The notes under the pieces: model-generated
Seen by the model: only the letters and a program-made list of their open reading frames with translations
What the model was told of the DNA's origin: nothing
The model's database searches: none
In this document: positions 8,426 through 18,506 of the stretch, piece by piece
How the letters are laid out: each line of letters begins with the position of its first letter
How positions within the stretch are numbered: the stretch's first letter is position 1
Source: Ignavibacteriota bacterium
Lineage (GTDB): Bacteria > Bacteroidota > Ignavibacteria > UBA10030 > UBA6906
Direction: 5' to 3'
DNA length: 44,527 nucleotides
Assembly: GCA_003158475.1 (NCBI GenBank)
Contig: PMJR01000073.1
Location: forward strand, 1-44,527
Made by a program: the position numbers and the translations under genes

Positions 8426-9748
8426 CTACGCCCGCGACGGCGCCCGCACGGGTTCCTGCACTCCCTGAAGGATCGCAAATCCCGTGATGAAGAAGAGCGA
8501 AATGACAAGTGCCGCGATCCGCTGGTTTGTCAGGTCGGCAACCACCCCGTAAACGATCGGGCCGAATACCGCGGATGCTTTTCCGCAGAGGCCGTCGTAA
8601 AAACCGAAAAATTCGGCTTCGCGTTCCCTGGGAGTGAGAAGCGCCATGAAGCTCCGACTGGCCGACTGGGACGATCCGATCGCTATCCCCGCGGCGAACG
8701 CAACGACGTAGAAGAACATCACGCTGTCCACAAAATACGCGGCAATGGCGATCATGATCCAGAGCACGAGGGTGATGCTGATCGTCTTTTTCGGCCCGAT
8801 CCGGTCCGTCACGATGCCGAATACCAGTGATCCGGCAACGGCACTTGTCTGCACGATCGCAAAGAAGGCGATGATTGCTTCGTCGCTCATATTGAGCGAC
8901 TGTTCTGCGAAGATCGCCGCGAAGGCGATGACGGTCAGTATCCCGTCGTTATAGATGAAGAAAGCAATGAGGAAACGGGCAATCGAAGGGAATTCCCTGT
9001 CGATGAAGAGAGCCCGGAACGTTCGGCCTGCGCGCGTCAGTCCCGCCCGGACAAGGGAAGGAGGACGTTCCGCCGAAACGGGTGGTTCCCGAACGAACAA
9101 AAACAGCGGAAGCGAAAAGAAGAGAAAAAATGCCGCGGCGACGACAAAAGAGAGCCTGACATAAAACAGATAGGAGGGATCCCCGGAGTCCGGGAGCATG
9201 AGTCGTACGATGAGTAGAACTGCAAGCGCCCCCAGATATCCCATCGCGAACCCGTACCCGGAGACGCGACCGTACGAGGTTTTTGCCGTAATTCCCGGGA
9301 GGAACGCATCGTAGAACACCATCCCCCCCTCGAAACCAATGTTTGCAATGACAAAGAGCGCAAATCCGGCAACGACCATCCCCTCCCGGACGAAGAACAG
9401 GAGGGACGTTGCGCAGATGCAGGTGAGCGCGAACAAGAGCAGGAAGCCTTTCCTGTTCTGGGAGTAGTCGGCGACGGCACCCAGCGGCGGAGAGAGTGCA
9501 GCCGCGCAGATCATCGAGAGGGAGACTGCCGCTCCCCAGAGCCACCGCTGCCCTCCCGCGACGCGATGGGTGAAATAGCGGGAATAAACGACAGTGATGA
9601 CAATAACGGAAAATGCGGTCTGTCCAAAATCGAAGAGAGTCCAGGAGAAGATCCGCCATCGGGAGACGCCCGCCGGGCGGCGGTCCATCGGAGTGTGGGG
9701 CAGGTCGGTTAGCCCGGGGGTCGGGAGGGGGGGAGGGAGGTCTGGCAT
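8426..9748 (-). CDS. MFS transporter, Atg22/UMF1-like
   Basis: Multiple TM segments; FSWTLFDFGQTAFSVIVITVVYSRYF and SLSMICAAALSPPLGAVADYSQNRK typical of the UMF1 family. Start trimmed to the ATG at 9748, just after the nusB stop. Confidence 0.85.
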   Translation of the reverse strand: MPDLPPPLPTPGLTDLPHTPMDRRPAGVSRWRIFSWTLFDFGQTAFSVIVITVVYSRYFTHRVAGGQRWLWGAAVSLSMICAAALSPPLGAVADYSQNRKGFLLLFALTCICATSLLFFVREGMVVAGFALFVIANIGFEGGMVFYDAFLPGITAKTSYGRVSGYGFAMGYLGALAVLLIVRLMLPDSGDPSYLFYVRLSFVVAAAFFLFFSLPLFLFVREPPVSAERPPSLVRAGLTRAGRTFRALFIDREFPSIARFLIAFFIYNDGILTVIAFAAIFAEQSLNMSDEAIIAFFAIVQTSAVAGSLVFGIVTDRIGPKKTISITLVLWIMIAIAAYFVDSVMFFYVVAFAAGIAIGSSQSASRSFMALLTPREREAEFFGFYDGLCGKASAVFGPIVYGVVADLTNQRIAALVISLFFITGFAILQGVQEPVRAPSRA

Positions 9749-9755
9749 GCGGAGA

Positions 9756-10247
9756 TCAGTTCGTCCGTTTCCCCTTTGCCTTGTTGACCCGGTTTGTGCC
9801 GTCACCCTCGTACAGCCCGCGACCCACCTTCGCGAGACCTCCCGCCGCCTTCATGTCGTTCAGGACGGCATCGAGGACTCCGTTGACGAATTGTCCGCTC
9901 CGTTGCGTGCTGAAGAGCTTGGCAAGCTCGATCGCTTCGTTCATGGAGACTTTGGGAGGGATCTCCTTGAAATACAGGAGTTCGCAAATCCCCATCCTGA
10001 GTATCAGACGGTCCAGTACGGCAATCCGTTTGAAATCCCAGTTGGTGACCTTTTCCCTGATGACAGTGTCGATGTCGGGTATATGCGTGATCGTCTGGAC
10101 GACAAGCTTCCGCGCAAATTCGTACGCAGCAGGGTTGTTCTTGAGCCCGATCAGGATTGTCTCAACGACATGTTCCACCGGATCGCCGCCGATCTCGAAA
10201 GCGTACAGCGCCTGCACGACCTTCTCTCTGATAATTCGTCTTCTCAC
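9756..10247 (-). CDS. nusB: Transcription antitermination protein NusB
   Basis: RRRIIREKVVQALYAFEIGG...DRLILRMGICELLYFKEIPPKVSMNEAIELAKLFSTQRSGQFVNGVLDAV; GTG start at 10247. Confidence 0.93.
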   Translation of the reverse strand: MRRRIIREKVVQALYAFEIGGDPVEHVVETILIGLKNNPAAYEFARKLVVQTITHIPDIDTVIREKVTNWDFKRIAVLDRLILRMGICELLYFKEIPPKVSMNEAIELAKLFSTQRSGQFVNGVLDAVLNDMKAAGGLAKVGRGLYEGDGTNRVNKAKGKRTN

Positions 10248-10290
10248 GCGCGATGCTTCCTTTCCTGGCCTTAACTCATGCCGCTCCCCG

Positions 10291-11070
10291 CTAACCGAGC
10301 AGCGACACCCGTGGTGTCCCGTGCACCGGATGTGTGTCGACGATGACCGGGGTTCTGAAGACTTCGTGGACCCGCTCACCGGTGAGGACTTCGGCCGGGG
10401 TGCCGAGCGCAGCGAGTGCGCCGCCTACTATCATTGCGATCCGGTCGCTGTACGCTGCAGCCAGGTTCAGGTCGTGCGAGACCGAGAGGACGGTCAACCC
10501 GGATTTGGTGTTCAGACGTTTTATGATCCGGAAAATGTCCACCTGGTGGGCGATATCGAGGTGGGCATTCGGCTCGTCCAGGAGTATGATCTCGGGCTGC
10601 TGTGCCAGGGCGCGGGCGATGAACACGCGCTGACGCTCGCCTCCGGATAGGTTTGTAACGGGTTGATCAGCGAACCCCGCGACGTCGGTCAGCCTCATCA
10701 CCTCGTGAGCAACATCCCTGTCGTGTGCATTCTCGAACGCCATGCCGCCGCTGTGCGGGGCGCGCCCCATCAGCACGATTTCCGCGACGGTGAACGGGAA
10801 CTGGATGCTGTTGTCCTGCGGCACGAACGCGATGCGTCGTGCGATGGCGGCGCGTGAAAATTTCGCGAGTGGCTTGTCGCCGAGCAGGATCGACCCGGAG
10901 CGGGGGATATAGATCCTGTCGAGGAGTCGGAGGAGAGTGGTTTTGCCGGATCCGTTGGGACCCACGAAGCTGAGGAACTCGCCGGAGCGCACCGTGAATG
11001 AAACATCCCGCACGACCGGGGAGGCCGGATCGTAACCGAACGAGATGTTGTCAACGGTGATTGCGTGCAT
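10291..11070 (-). CDS. ABC transporter ATP-binding protein, FecE/BtuD-like (iron-siderophore/cobalamin)
   Basis: Walker A GPNGSGKTT, signature LSGGERQRVFIARAL, Walker B IILLDEPNAHLD; ATG at 11070. Confidence 0.92.
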   Translation of the reverse strand: MHAITVDNISFGYDPASPVVRDVSFTVRSGEFLSFVGPNGSGKTTLLRLLDRIYIPRSGSILLGDKPLAKFSRAAIARRIAFVPQDNSIQFPFTVAEIVLMGRAPHSGGMAFENAHDRDVAHEVMRLTDVAGFADQPVTNLSGGERQRVFIARALAQQPEIILLDEPNAHLDIAHQVDIFRIIKRLNTKSGLTVLSVSHDLNLAAAYSDRIAMIVGGALAALGTPAEVLTGERVHEVFRTPVIVDTHPVHGTPRVSLLG

Positions 11071-11109
11071 AAAGAAACTCAAAGCACAGACAATGAATCC
11101 TCACCACAG

Positions 11110-11158
11110 GTCCCCCCCGGGAACACGGTGCGGGGGACACCGGATTCTGGATCCGGTG
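11110..11158 (-). promoter_or_regulatory. Two abutting hairpins in the ABC ATPase leader
   Basis: CACCGGAT/ATCCGGTG (11138-11145/11151-11158) and GTCCCCC/GGGGGAC (11110-11116/11132-11138). Confidence 0.4.
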
Positions 11159-11162
11159 CTCC

Positions 11163-11191
11163 AATCTAACGAAATTGTGTATCGAAGGCAA
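11163..11191 (-). promoter_or_regulatory. Putative promoter for the ABC ATPase
   Basis: Minus strand TTGCCT-N17-TAGATT (also CTTG-N20-TAGATTGG), downstream of the kinase hairpin. Confidence 0.4.
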
Positions 11192-11193
11192 GG

Positions 11194-11245
11194 TTTCTCC
11201 CGTCGACCCGGAGGTTCGACCCGCGGTTCCGGGCTCCGGGAGAAA
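11194..11245 (-). terminator. Long hairpin downstream of the tandem kinase genes
   Basis: Outer arms TTTCTCCCG (11194-11202)/CGGGAGAAA (11237-11245) with further internal pairing, 9 nt after the kinase stop; no clear T-tract. Confidence 0.55.
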
Positions 11246-11253
11246 AGGTACCT

Positions 11254-13164
11254 TCAGGCGGGCAGGTCGAGCACTTCGCGAAGCTTGCGGAGGACGTCGC
11301 TCGTCTGGAAGGGCTTAGGAATGAATTCTTTTGCTCCGGCAACAAAGAGCTTCGACTTGAGTTCGGGGCTGAGGTATCCGCTGGCGAGTATCACCTTTGC
11401 ACCGGGGTTGAGATCCCTGATCTTGAGGAACATCTCAAACCCCGATTGCTTGGGCAGCCCCATGTCTGCAATCACCGCCTGTATGTCGTCGGCGTGTTGT
11501 GCGTAGACTTCAAATCCCTCGACGCCGTCCGCAGCGGACAGGACCGCATATCCCTTCGCGCGAAGGACTTCCTCGAGGAGGAGGCGGAGGACCTCTTCGT
11601 CTTCGACCACCAGGATCGTTTCTATGCCGCCGGGGACGATTCCCTCGGCGGGCGCCCCGGATGCCTCTGCTTCAACGTGAATTGCCGGCAGGTATATCGA
11701 AAACGTCGTCCCCTCCCCTTTTTCGCTCGAGACATCGATGAATCCGTGGTGCCCTTTGACGACGCTGTAGACGGTCGCCAGCCCCAGGCCCCGGTCGGCT
11801 TCGGGCTGTTCGCCCTTGACGAACGGTTCGAATATTCTCTGACGTTTCTCTTCGGCCATCCCCGATCCGTTGTCGGTAACTGTCACACGGACATAGTTCC
11901 TCGCTGTCGCGCCGTGGAACAGCTCGTGCACGGAGCGCCCGTCCACGGTGACTGCTCGAAAGGTGACCAACCCGTCCGTCGTGCGGGCCCCGACGATGGC
12001 ATCGCGAGCGTTCAGGCCAAGCGTCAGCAGGCTCTGGTAGAGCTGGGGCTGGCTCGCCTGGACGAGCGGCAGATCCGTTCCGGGCAGGGTCTCCACCCGG
12101 ATCGTCTTTTCGATGCTGTTCTGAAGCGAAGCCCCGACGTCATTGATCAGGCCTGCGAGGGCGATCGGGATGTGCTGTGTGCTGTCGACCTGCGCGAACA
12201 TCGAAAGACGTTTTCCAACATCCACCCCCCTGCGGACGGCGTGTTCCCCCATCTTCAGGTATTTGTCTGCGACGGGATCCGTCTTGAGGTTCGAACGGAG
12301 GAGCGTGAACGCGCCCAGGATGACGTTAAGGATATTGTTGAGTTCGTGGGCGATCCCCCCGGCGAGCTCGCGAAGGCTCTCCATTTTCTGTGCCTGCCGG
12401 AGCCGCTCTTCCATCTGGGTCTCGAGGGTCGTGTCCCGTTTCACGGCGGAATAGTTTACCACTGTCCCGTGCGTGTCCCTCACTGGGGAAATGACCATCT
12501 CTTCATGATACTTCGTTCCGTCCTTCCGCTTGTTCATGATGTGGCCTGACCAGACTTCCCCCCTCAGAAGGGTGGCCCACATCTCCCGGTAGAATTCAAC
12601 CGTCTGGCTGCCGCTCTTCAGGATCCGCGGATTCTGACCGACGACTTCCTCGCGCGTGTAACCCGTTACCCGTTCGAAGGCGGGGTTCGTATACTGTATC
12701 GCCCCCGCAGCGTCCGTTATGAGGATCGCCTCATGCGCCTGTTCCACGGCGGAAAAGAGCCGTGTACGTTCCTCCTCGGTCCGCACACGGTCCGTGATGT
12801 CCCTGCCCACGACGATGACCTTTTCAGGCTTTCCCTCCACATCGCGAACGACATTCCCCTGAGATTCGATGTACCGGATGTTCCCGTCCTTCCCCCGGAG
12901 CCTGTACACGATCCGGCGGCCAACCCCGGTCTCAATCGTCTCCCGGAATGTACTTCTGACCAATTCACGGTCGCTGGGATGGACCTCTTCGAATGAATCG
13001 GTCCCGCGCAGCCTCTCCCGGGCACCGAGTATCGCCTCGTATGACGGGCTGTTGTAGAGCCGGAACCCATTCAAATCCAGCACTGCGATCATGTCGTCGA
13101 TGTTGGCGAGGATGAGGTGGAGGAGGCGCTCGGTTTCCGATGTCCGTTCTTCCTGTTTCATCAC
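11254..13164 (-). CDS. PAS-domain hybrid sensor histidine kinase/response regulator (636 aa)
   Basis: Two PAS regions, H-box GGIAHELNN, N-box LNARDAI, G-box VTDNGSGM/GLGLATVYSVVKGHHG, C-terminal REC with ADMGLP. Confidence 0.93.
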   Translation of the reverse strand: MMKQEERTSETERLLHLILANIDDMIAVLDLNGFRLYNSPSYEAILGARERLRGTDSFEEVHPSDRELVRSTFRETIETGVGRRIVYRLRGKDGNIRYIESQGNVVRDVEGKPEKVIVVGRDITDRVRTEEERTRLFSAVEQAHEAILITDAAGAIQYTNPAFERVTGYTREEVVGQNPRILKSGSQTVEFYREMWATLLRGEVWSGHIMNKRKDGTKYHEEMVISPVRDTHGTVVNYSAVKRDTTLETQMEERLRQAQKMESLRELAGGIAHELNNILNVILGAFTLLRSNLKTDPVADKYLKMGEHAVRRGVDVGKRLSMFAQVDSTQHIPIALAGLINDVGASLQNSIEKTIRVETLPGTDLPLVQASQPQLYQSLLTLGLNARDAIVGARTTDGLVTFRAVTVDGRSVHELFHGATARNYVRVTVTDNGSGMAEEKRQRIFEPFVKGEQPEADRGLGLATVYSVVKGHHGFIDVSSEKGEGTTFSIYLPAIHVEAEASGAPAEGIVPGGIETILVVEDEEVLRLLLEEVLRAKGYAVLSAADGVEGFEVYAQHADDIQAVIADMGLPKQSGFEMFLKIRDLNPGAKVILASGYLSPELKSKLFVAGAKEFIPKPFQTSDVLRKLREVLDLPA

Positions 13165-16100
13165 GGTACCCCTCTTTCTGTTTGAGCACCGGCGTCGATG
13201 ACACCCCTGATGACCCGGAGGATATCGGTGGGCTGGTAAGGTTTCTGAAGGAAGGCCTTCGCACCCAGTGCCATGAGGTGCGACCTGAGTCCGGGGTCGA
13301 GGTACCCGCTGGCGAGCACGATGCGGGAGGAAGGGTCCAACTCGCGGATCCTGGTGAAGAGGTCCTGACCCGACATCCGGGGGAGTCCCATATCGGTGAT
13401 GACGGCCTCGATGTCTTCCCTGTGGCGCTTGAACTGCTCGAGTCCCGAGACGCCGTCATCCGCCTTTAGGACGGTGTAACCGTAGGACTCGAGGAGTTCC
13501 GTGAGGAGGTTCCGTAGCGCCTCTTCGTCTTCCACGACAAGGATGGTTTCAGTCCCACCGACGATCGCTTCATTCCTCTTTTCCGGAGCAACGAGCCTCT
13601 CCTCGGGATACGCAACGAGGTACACATGGAACGTTGTCCCCTCCCCGGGGATGGATTCGAGGTCGATGATGCCGTGGTGGTTCTTCACGATGCCGTAGAC
13701 GACCGCGAGGCCCAGGCCGGTCCCCTTGCCTGGCGGCTTGGTGGTGAAGAAGGGTTCGAAGATCCTGCCTTTCACTGCGTCGGTCATCCCGCAGCCCGTG
13801 TCGGAGACGGAAACGCGGAGATATGCCGGCGCGATCGCATCCTTGAAATTCTTCCGTACGGCAGCCCCCGAGAGCGTCGTTGCCGCAATAGTGATGCGCC
13901 CGGCCGTCCGCTGTCCCCCCGGCTGGAGTATTGCATCACGCGCGTTGATGCAGAGGTTGAGGAGCATCTGGTACAGCTCGCCGGCATCCCCCTGTATGAT
14001 GGGAAGATCCGGCGGGATGTCCGTCACGAGCTCCACCGTTTTTTCGATGCTGTGCTCGAGGACCTTGATAAGCTCGCCGGCCACGTCTGCGAAAGCCAGG
14101 GGGCGAAGCTGGATCTGCCCGTCCCGCGAGAACATCAGGAGCCGCTTTGCAACGTCGGCTCCGCGGTTGACGGCCGATTCGCTTATCTCGATATAGCGCA
14201 TGTGTGACTCGTCCGTCACATGCGATTTCAGGAGGGCGAGCCCTCCCTGAATCACCCCGAGGACATTGTTGAAGTCGTGCGCGATGCCTCCAGCAAGCTG
14301 CCCGAGGCTCTCCATTTTCTGGGACTGACGGAGGTGCCGTTCTATCTCCAGTTCGTGCGTCATGTCCCGCTGCAAGGCAACATAGTTGACGATCGACCCC
14401 GGGGAGTCGCGAACCGGAGAGATCACCACCATCTCTTCGTAGAGAGAGCCGTCCTTCCTCCGGTTCGTTATCTGGCCGGACCAGACTTCCCCGCGCGCGA
14501 TCGTCCCCCACAGGGCCGTGAAATAGGCCGCGTCGTGCTTTCCGCTTTTGAGGATGCGCGGGGTTTTGCCGAGCACCTCGCTCCTCCCGTAGCCGGTGAT
14601 CTTCACGAATGCAGGGTTGACATAGACGATCCGCCCGTCCGGTTCGGTGATCAATATGGATTCGGCAGCCTGGTCCACAGCCATCTTGAGCCGTGCGCGT
14701 TCCTCTTCTCCGTGCTTTCGGGAGGTCACATCCCTGTCGATTCCCCTGTATCCCCGGAACTGCCCCTTGTCGTCGAACACCGGGACCCCGCTCGTCTCGA
14801 GAACGACCGTGCGGCCGTCCTTCGAGAGGTGCCGGTTCTGAAGCCCGGAAAATGGCTCCCTCCGGGCTGCGAAGCTCATGATCTGGAGTCCGAATTCTTT
14901 GGCGTCAGGGGACTGCATGAAATCGCGGGGACGCTTTCCAAGGACCTCGGTCGGTTCAAACCCGAGGAGGTCTTTCACCTTCGGGCTTGCATAGGTGTAG
15001 CGACCCGCCGCATCGGTCTCCCAGATCCAATCCGGGATCGCCTCGACGAGAGAACGGAATCGCTGTTCGCTCCTGTACAGCGCATTCTCGGCCTCCTTGC
15101 GGCGGGTGATGTCCGTGAAGCTCGTCACCACTGCGTACGGGAGTTCGTCTCCCTCCCGGATAAGGGGCTCTGTGTTTATCGAAATCCACCTGCGGTCCCC
15201 CGAGTGGGTCCTGAACCCGAGGATTGTGTCTGTGCACGGCGTCCCCGTATGCAGGGAGACCGCGGCGGGATATTCACCGGGAAGGAATGCGCTTCCATCT
15301 TCATGGATGGGGTCCACCTTCTTTTTCTGGTAGGGCCATCCCTCGAGGTCTTCCGCCGACATTCCGAGTATGCGCATCGCGCTCGGATTCCAGCTGCTCG
15401 GCGCCCCCCGGGCGTCGTGGAGCATTACCCCGTCCCCCATCCCCGCGATGATCGCCCGGTACCGTTCCTCGCTTTCACGGAGGGCGGCCTCCGTCCGTTT
15501 CCTCTCGGTGATGTCGGCAAGCGTTCCGACGATCGCAGGATGCCCGTTGTGCAACGTGCGCGTCCCCGCGAACTCCAGATCGATCCGTGCCCCGTCTTTC
15601 CGCAGGGCGGTAAAGTTGAGAGGGGGTGTCTCTTCAACCCTGAGGCTCAGCATGTATTCTTGCACACGCACCCGTTCCTCCGGCACGACGGTGTCCGTTA
15701 CCATCATCCCGCCGGTGAGCTCCCGTGCATCGTACCCCATGATCTCGCATACACGCGGGTTCACGTACTTGAAACTGCCGTCCTGAAGTACGTAGACCCC
15801 GACGAATGAATTCTCGACCAGTCCGCGCAACGTGGCCTCGGTCTCGGCGAGCTTCCTCCGGGTGTGTTGATGCGAGGTGATGTCCCTGGAGATGACGACC
15901 ACATAGCGGATTTCCCGTCTGACGTCCCGGATGATGTGACCACGGGATTCGATGTGCCTGACGGTTCCATCCGTGAGGAGGAAGCGGAATTCTGCCCGCT
16001 TCCCCTTTCCGGTCCGGACTGTCTGTTGGAACAGTTTCTGGATCTGGTTCCTGTCTTCGGGATGGATTTGGGCAAATGCGTCGGTTCCCTGGAGCGATTC

Positions 16101-16316
16101 CGGGTCACCCAGGACCTCGCGGTACGATGGACTGTTGTAGATCCTCTTCCCATTCCTGTCCAGTACGACGATCAGGTCGCCGGTGTGCTTGAGTATGAGG
16201 TCGAGCAGGCGGTCGCTGCCGATGAGTGAAGAGATGAGCTCGATTGCTGAGTGAGGGGTCGCCCGTGCCTTGGCCGGTGCTGCGTCCCCGGCTGCAAACC
16301 CCATCGTTCTTTTCAT
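13161..16316 (-). CDS. Multi-PAS hybrid sensor histidine kinase/response regulator (about 1050 aa)
   Basis: About five PAS/PAC units, H-box [10 protein letters not shown]-box [28 protein letters not shown]-terminal REC with TDMGLP. Overlaps the next gene by ATGA. ATG at 16316 has GGAG upstream; GTG at 16337 is an alternative. Confidence 0.93.
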   Translation of the reverse strand: MKRTMGFAAGDAAPAKARATPHSAIELISSLIGSDRLLDLILKHTGDLIVVLDRNGKRIYNSPSYREVLGDPESLQGTDAFAQIHPEDRNQIQKLFQQTVRTGKGKRAEFRFLLTDGTVRHIESRGHIIRDVRREIRYVVVISRDITSHQHTRRKLAETEATLRGLVENSFVGVYVLQDGSFKYVNPRVCEIMGYDARELTGGMMVTDTVVPEERVRVQEYMLSLRVEETPPLNFTALRKDGARIDLEFAGTRTLHNGHPAIVGTLADITERKRTEAALRESEERYRAIIAGMGDGVMLHDARGAPSSWNPSAMRILGMSAEDLEGWPYQKKKVDPIHEDGSAFLPGEYPAAVSLHTGTPCTDTILGFRTHSGDRRWISINTEPLIREGDELPYAVVTSFTDITRRKEAENALYRSEQRFRSLVEAIPDWIWETDAAGRYTYASPKVKDLLGFEPTEVLGKRPRDFMQSPDAKEFGLQIMSFAARREPFSGLQNRHLSKDGRTVVLETSGVPVFDDKGQFRGYRGIDRDVTSRKHGEEERARLKMAVDQAAESILITEPDGRIVYVNPAFVKITGYGRSEVLGKTPRILKSGKHDAAYFTALWGTIARGEVWSGQITNRRKDGSLYEEMVVISPVRDSPGSIVNYVALQRDMTHELEIERHLRQSQKMESLGQLAGGIAHDFNNVLGVIQGGLALLKSHVTDESHMRYIEISESAVNRGADVAKRLLMFSRDGQIQLRPLAFADVAGELIKVLEHSIEKTVELVTDIPPDLPIIQGDAGELYQMLLNLCINARDAILQPGGQRTAGRITIAATTLSGAAVRKNFKDAIAPAYLRVSVSDTGCGMTDAVKGRIFEPFFTTKPPGKGTGLGLAVVYGIVKNHHGIIDLESIPGEGTTFHVYLVAYPEERLVAPEKRNEAIVGGTETILVVEDEEALRNLLTELLESYGYTVLKADDGVSGLEQFKRHREDIEAVITDMGLPRMSGQDLFTRIRELDPSSRIVLASGYLDPGLRSHLMALGAKAFLQKPYQPTDILRVIRGVIDAGAQTERGVP

Positions 16317-16423
16317 ATCACTCCGTTCCGGCGCCACGCCATTCGCAAAAAGGCGTGGTTGCTCTCCGATGGTTTGCGAAAAATCCGCAAACAGTTGGGT
16401 GAATCGACAGAGGGTTACATCTT

Positions 16424-16452
16424 ATAGTAATAGGAAGCGAGAACTTGTACAA
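16424..16452 (-). promoter_or_regulatory. Putative sigma70-like promoter for the kinase genes
   Basis: Minus strand TTGTAC (16447-16452) N17 TACTAT (16424-16429). Confidence 0.4.
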
Positions 16453-16456
16453 CAAT

Positions 16457-16473
16457 GTGTGACGGATGTCACC
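16457..16473. promoter_or_regulatory. Crp/Fnr-like palindrome
   Basis: TGTGA-CGGATG-TCACC, close to TGTGA-N6-TCACA; core GTGAC-GGAT-GTCAC, immediately upstream of the putative -35. Confidence 0.4.
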
Positions 16474-16497
16474 CGTGGCGGGGAAGTAGTGTGCGAA

Positions 16498-17499
16498 TTA
16501 CACTTTTTTGAGCAGGTAGACGAACAGGGGGGCTCCAATTGCGGCCGTGACAGCGCCAACCGGTATTTCGGTGGGGGCAAGGGCAATTCTTGCTATGAGG
16601 TCCGCCATGACCATGAAAATGGCTCCTGTCAGGAACGAGGCGGGAAAGAGGAGCCTGTGGTCCGGCCCGAAGATCATGCGGCAGATGTGGGGAATGATCA
16701 GCCCGACGAACCCGACAACCCCGCTCACAGACACAACCATTCCCGTGATGAAGGAGGCCAGCAGGTATGCAACCTTCTTAAGCGTGCCGACGTTGATCCC
16801 CAGTTGCATCGCAGCTTCTTCACCGGTGGCGATCAGATTGAAACCCTTGGCCTGTGTGAAAAGTGCGAGCGATGCAATGATGACCGGGGGGGTGACCACC
16901 GCGATAGTTGCGGGACTGGCGCCGCTCAGGTTCCCCATGAGCCACAGGAATGCGCTCCGGAGCTCCTGGTTGATGACTGCGATAACCAGCAGGACAAGGG
17001 CGTTGAAGAATGCACCGACCATGACCCCGGCCAGAAGCAGCGTATACGTATCAAGTTTCCCCCGCCGGTGTGCGACGGAATAGACAAGCCCCATGACGGC
17101 GGCGGAGCCCGCGAAAGATGCCAGGGGCACAATGAATATCTCCGAGCCTGCCGTGAGCGTCATCGCAAGGACCGCCCCGGCAGTTCCTCCGCTTGAGATT
17201 CCCAGGATGTAGGGCTCCGCAAGCGGATTCCGCAGGAGCGCCTGGAATACCAGTCCCGCAACAGAGAGCCCCGCTCCCACGATAATCGCGAGGAGAAGGC
17301 GGGGGAGGCGGATCTCCAGTATGATCGTCCTTTCGGCGGCGGAGACGGAGCTGCTTCCCGTGAACGAGCCCGCGACGCTCCCTATCGACACCGGCACGCT
17401 GCCGAGCGAAAGTGCGATCAGCGCTGCCAGCAGAAGCGCTGCCGTAAGCCCGGCGACGACGACGAGTGTCCGGCGGGGAGTGAGTGGTGAGTGCGTCAC
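16498..17499 (-). CDS. FecCD/BtuC-family ABC transporter permease
   Basis: [46 protein letters not shown] and [32 protein letters not shown] start at 17499 overlaps the obgE stop (GTGA). Confidence 0.92.
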   Translation of the reverse strand: MTHSPLTPRRTLVVVAGLTAALLLAALIALSLGSVPVSIGSVAGSFTGSSSVSAAERTIILEIRLPRLLLAIIVGAGLSVAGLVFQALLRNPLAEPYILGISSGGTAGAVLAMTLTAGSEIFIVPLASFAGSAAVMGLVYSVAHRRGKLDTYTLLLAGVMVGAFFNALVLLVIAVINQELRSAFLWLMGNLSGASPATIAVVTPPVIIASLALFTQAKGFNLIATGEEAAMQLGINVGTLKKVAYLLASFITGMVVSVSGVVGFVGLIIPHICRMIFGPDHRLLFPASFLTGAIFMVMADLIARIALAPTEIPVGAVTAAIGAPLFVYLLKKV

Positions 17500-18506
17500 G
17501 TGCCGCGTTTCCTTCTCGCCGCAACAGGCCGGACTTTGTCCCACATCGCACGCACCAGCGCACTGATGCCCGCGCCTGTGACCGCCGAGATGCGCAGAAC
17601 GGGAGTCGTCCCGAACCGGAGTTTCGACAGTGCCTTCAGCCCGCCTGCATCGAGGAGATCCGTCTTCGTAAAGACGGCAATCCGTGGCTTCTTCAGAAGT
17701 TCTTTCTTGAAGAGCTTGAGCTCATTGAGGAGTGTCCGGTAGTCCTCGCCGGGGTCCTCGCGCGTGCAGTCGATGAGAAACGCCAGCACCTTCGAGCGTT
17801 CGATGTGCCGGAGGAACTGGATGCCGAGCCCCTTCCCCAGATGAGCCCCCTGAAGAATGCCGGGGATGTCGGCGACGACAAAACTCTGCCCTTCGTCGAC
17901 GCGGACGATCCCGAGGTTCGGCACGAGTGTCGTGAAGGGATAATCGGCGATTTTGGGACGGGCGGCGGACACCACGGAGATGAGCGTCGATTTCCCTGCA
18001 TTCGGGAAGCCGACCAGGCCGACGTCGGCAAGAAGCTTCAATTCGAGTTCGAGATCACGCTCCTCCCCCTCTTCCCCCTGTTCGAACTGACGCGGGGCCT
18101 GGTTTGTCGCTGTCGCAAAGGCGGCATTCCCTTTTCCCCCCCGGCCCCCTGCGGCGGCGACAGTTTCATCCCCGTCGCCGAGGAGGTCGGCGAGGATTGT
18201 ACCCGTCGCCGCTTCACGTATCACCGTCCCGGCCGGGACCTCGAGTGTCACATCTTCCCCGCTCCTGCCTGTCTTGTTCGAGCCGAGCCCGTGTTCTCCC
18301 CGCGGTGCCTGGTAATTTCTCTTGTACTGGAAATCGAGGAGCGTCGCCAGATGGCGGTTGGCCCGGATGACCACCGACCCTCCCCGTCCCCCGTTTCCAC
18401 CATCCGGTCCCCCCTTGGGGATGAATTTCTCCCGCCTGAAACTGACACACCCGACCCCGCCGTCTCCCGCCGCGATGTGGATCCGGGCAATATCGATGAA
18501 CTTCAT
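17496..18506 (-). CDS. obgE: GTPase ObgE/CgtA
   Basis: [44 protein letters not shown]1 [25 protein letters not shown]. Confidence 0.97.
   Translation of the reverse strand: MKFIDIARIHIAAGDGGVGCVSFRREKFIPKGGPDGGNGGRGGSVVIRANRHLATLLDFQYKRNYQAPRGEHGLGSNKTGRSGEDVTLEVPAGTVIREAATGTILADLLGDGDETVAAAGGRGGKGNAAFATATNQAPRQFEQGEEGEERDLELELKLLADVGLVGFPNAGKSTLISVVSAARPKIADYPFTTLVPNLGIVRVDEGQSFVVADIPGILQGAHLGKGLGIQFLRHIERSKVLAFLIDCTREDPGEDYRTLLNELKLFKKELLKKPRIAVFTKTDLLDAGGLKALSKLRFGTTPVLRISAVTGAGISALVRAMWDKVRPVAARRKRGT

Noticed and set aside
14203-14220. TGTGAC-TCGTCC-GTCACA palindrome
   Set aside because: Lies within the PAS kinase coding sequence and has N8 rather than the N6 Crp spacing; likely coincidental.
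14220-15809. 529-aa plus-strand ORF
   Set aside because: Antisense to the multi-PAS kinase; composition is not protein-like.
16317-16417. c-di-GMP-I (GEMM) riboswitch because of GCAAACC
   Set aside because: Lacks the tetraloop/receptor segments (GACGCAAAGCC, AGGTAGCGGGG); only one short word matches.
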